This document shows, one piece after another, positions 5,156 through 6,374 of a stretch of 6,374 nt of DNA (position 1 is the stretch's first letter; each line of letters opens with the position of its first letter). The notes under the pieces are model-generated. The model ran no database searches. It was given only the letters and a program-made list of their open reading frames with translations, and was not told the DNA's origin. A program made the position numbers and the translations under genes. This DNA comes from Treponema sp. (lineage in GTDB: Bacteria; Spirochaetota; Spirochaetia; Treponematales; Treponemataceae). The stretch spans positions 1-6,374 of the forward strand of contig DMQP01000134.1 in NCBI GenBank assembly GCA_003455655.1. Direction: 5' to 3'.

Positions 5156-6374
5156 ATGCAAGAATTTCTTTCAGGTCACATTGCAGAAGAACTCGCCTTT
5201 TACCGCATAAGAAGCTCTGTAAGTGAATGTGCAAAAACAGAAGAAGGGCGAGCCCGCATTTTATGTGTAGAACCCACAGCAAATGCAGAAAGCATTGCGC
5301 ACAAAAAAAGTTTTTCAAAAGAGTGGACAGTCTTTCTTTCTTCGCAAAGAAAAGATGCACTTTCTTTTTTCCCAACTGTAAAACCCTTGTTTATGACGTT
5401 AGGAAAACAAGGAGCTTCTCTTTCGCTTGAACAGCTTCATGCGTTAGGTCAATTTTGTAACACTTGTATAAACGTAAAAAAATCAATTCACGAAGCAAAA
5501 GATTCTCTTCACATTGTTCACCTTGCAGAAGTATGTAGTTCCATAAGCGATCTTCATGCAGCACAAAACATAATCTATTCGATTATTGATAAAGACGGAC
5601 AGCTAAAAGATCTTCCGCAACTACAAGAAATACGACAGCACATTACACAAGCTCAGCATGAAATTGAATCTGCAATAAAAAAATACACTTCAGACCCAAC
5701 ACTTAATTCTTCACTTCAGTCAAAAGTTCCTGCATTAAAATCGGGACGACAACTCATTGCCTTGCGTTCAGACAGAAGAGGAGATATTAAAGGCATTGTT
5801 CACGAAGTAAGCAGTAGCGGACAAACCGTTTTTATTGAACCCGAAGAAGCAGTTAAAGCAAACAACGATTTAGTTCAAGAGCAGTATCGTCTTCAAGCAG
5901 AGATTCATAAAATTCTTATTGAAACAACAAGTCAACTGTCTCCCTTCAAAAGTGATTTTGAAAATGCCCACGAAAAGATTTTGTTTTTAGATGAAACATT
6001 CGCTGCAGCAAAATGGGGTCTTACGGTAAACGGAATTTTTGCAGAAGATTGTCACGAAGACACACCGCTTGCACTCATTCAAGCACGACATCCGCTATTA
6101 GGAAAAAACGCAGTTCCCATAGATGTTGTTTTTATGCATGGGAAAAGAGTGCTTATTATTACAGGTCCCAACACTGGCGGAAAAACAGTAACGCTTAAAA
6201 CCATTGCACTTTTTGCGTTAATGAACCAAGCAGGATTTCCTCTTCCTGCAAAAGAAGGAACTCGTCTGCCACTCTTTACATCTGTATTTGCAGATATTGG
6301 AGATGAACAATCTATTGACCAGTCTTTGAGTACCTTTGCAGGTCACATGAAAAATCTTGCGCAAATGCTCTCTT
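5156..6374 (+). CDS. mutS2: MutS2 DNA-binding ATPase, N-terminal half (runs off the window)
   Basis: The frame is open from ATG 5156 to the window end, 406 codons, about half of the usual length of near 780. MutS2 is a MutS-related ATPase without the mismatch-reading domain. It acts on branched DNA and recombination intermediates and, in Bacillus, on collided ribosomes. Visible parts are a core/lever region (about 1-190) and SGRQLIALRSDRRGDIKGIV (from residue 196), followed by HEVSSSGQT and VFIEP, a highly characteristic MutS2 stretch. A clamp-like helical insert follows (about 235-300), then RHPLL (311-315), Walker A GPNTGGKT (337-344) and DIGDEQS (380-386) with SLSTFAGHM. Walker B, the dimer part and the C-terminal Smr nuclease domain would lie beyond the edge. 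The start follows the gph stop by one base and has no Shine-Dalgarno, so re-initiation after gph is likely. No stop or frameshift is seen in the visible part. Confidence 0.95.
   Translation, partial: MQEFLSGHIAEELAFYRIRSSVSECAKTEEGRARILCVEPTANAESIAHKKSFSKEWTVFLSSQRKDALSFFPTVKPLFMTLGKQGASLSLEQLHALGQFCNTCINVKKSIHEAKDSLHIVHLAEVCSSISDLHAAQNIIYSIIDKDGQLKDLPQLQEIRQHITQAQHEIESAIKKYTSDPTLNSSLQSKVPALKSGRQLIALRSDRRGDIKGIVHEVSSSGQTVFIEPEEAVKANNDLVQEQYRLQAEIHKILIETTSQLSPFKSDFENAHEKILFLDETFAAAKWGLTVNGIFAEDCHEDTPLALIQARHPLLGKNAVPIDVVFMHGKRVLIITGPNTGGKTVTLKTIALFALMNQAGFPLPAKEGTRLPLFTSVFADIGDEQSIDQSLSTFAGHMKNLAQMLS

Noticed and set aside
5151..5375. Minus-strand open frame opposite the start of mutS2 (and plus-strand frames at 5227-5430 and 6013-6198)
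   Set aside because: Contained in mutS2 coding sequence, with Phe/Leu- or Arg-rich translations from reading the wrong frame.
1..6374. Strand composition switch marking a replication arm or transferred island
   Set aside because: Rough hand counts of G and C in several rows gave no consistent skew on either side of 3900, so no claim is made; a computed cumulative GC skew would decide.

Overview
The window reads as a bacterial chromosome segment of moderate-to-low GC, most likely from a spirochaete of the Treponema type. That assignment is an inference. It rests on the short FtsY without an acidic N-terminal extension, the style of the exported PEGA-like protein, and the prfB/ftsY neighbourhood. 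No rRNA, tRNA, insertion sequence, CRISPR array or convincing rho-independent terminator is visible. Nearly every base is coding; the only real intergenic stretches are 76 bp (3876-3951) and 36 bp (4459-4494).

Left part (1-3875, all minus strand): a tightly packed, probably co-transcribed block, read right to left. It starts at a sigma-70-type promoter (3911-3883). The genes are a 95-residue Cas2-like protein, prfB (release factor 2, made by programmed +1 frameshifting), a 505-residue exported and membrane-anchored protein of unknown function with a PEGA-like domain, ftsY (SRP receptor), and the first 19 codons of a further gene with a hydrophobic N-terminus. Gene-to-gene spacing is 0-2 bases throughout, so translational coupling is likely. 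The block joins translation termination (RF2), membrane targeting of nascent chains (FtsY) and envelope functions.

Right part (3952-6374, plus strand): an exported Tyr-rich 168-residue protein of unknown function, a HAD phosphatase of the phosphoglycolate phosphatase type (gph), and the first 406 codons of mutS2, which runs off the end of the window. gph and mutS2 are separated by one base and should be one transcription unit.

The points most worth a second look are the stand-alone Cas2-like gene with no cas1 or CRISPR array in view, whose stop lies directly at the prfB start; the E. coli-like geometry of the prfB frameshift site, which a simple ORF caller would miss and start wrongly at 3533; and two promoters placed so that the transcript would begin at or within a few bases of the ATG, suggesting leaderless mRNAs.
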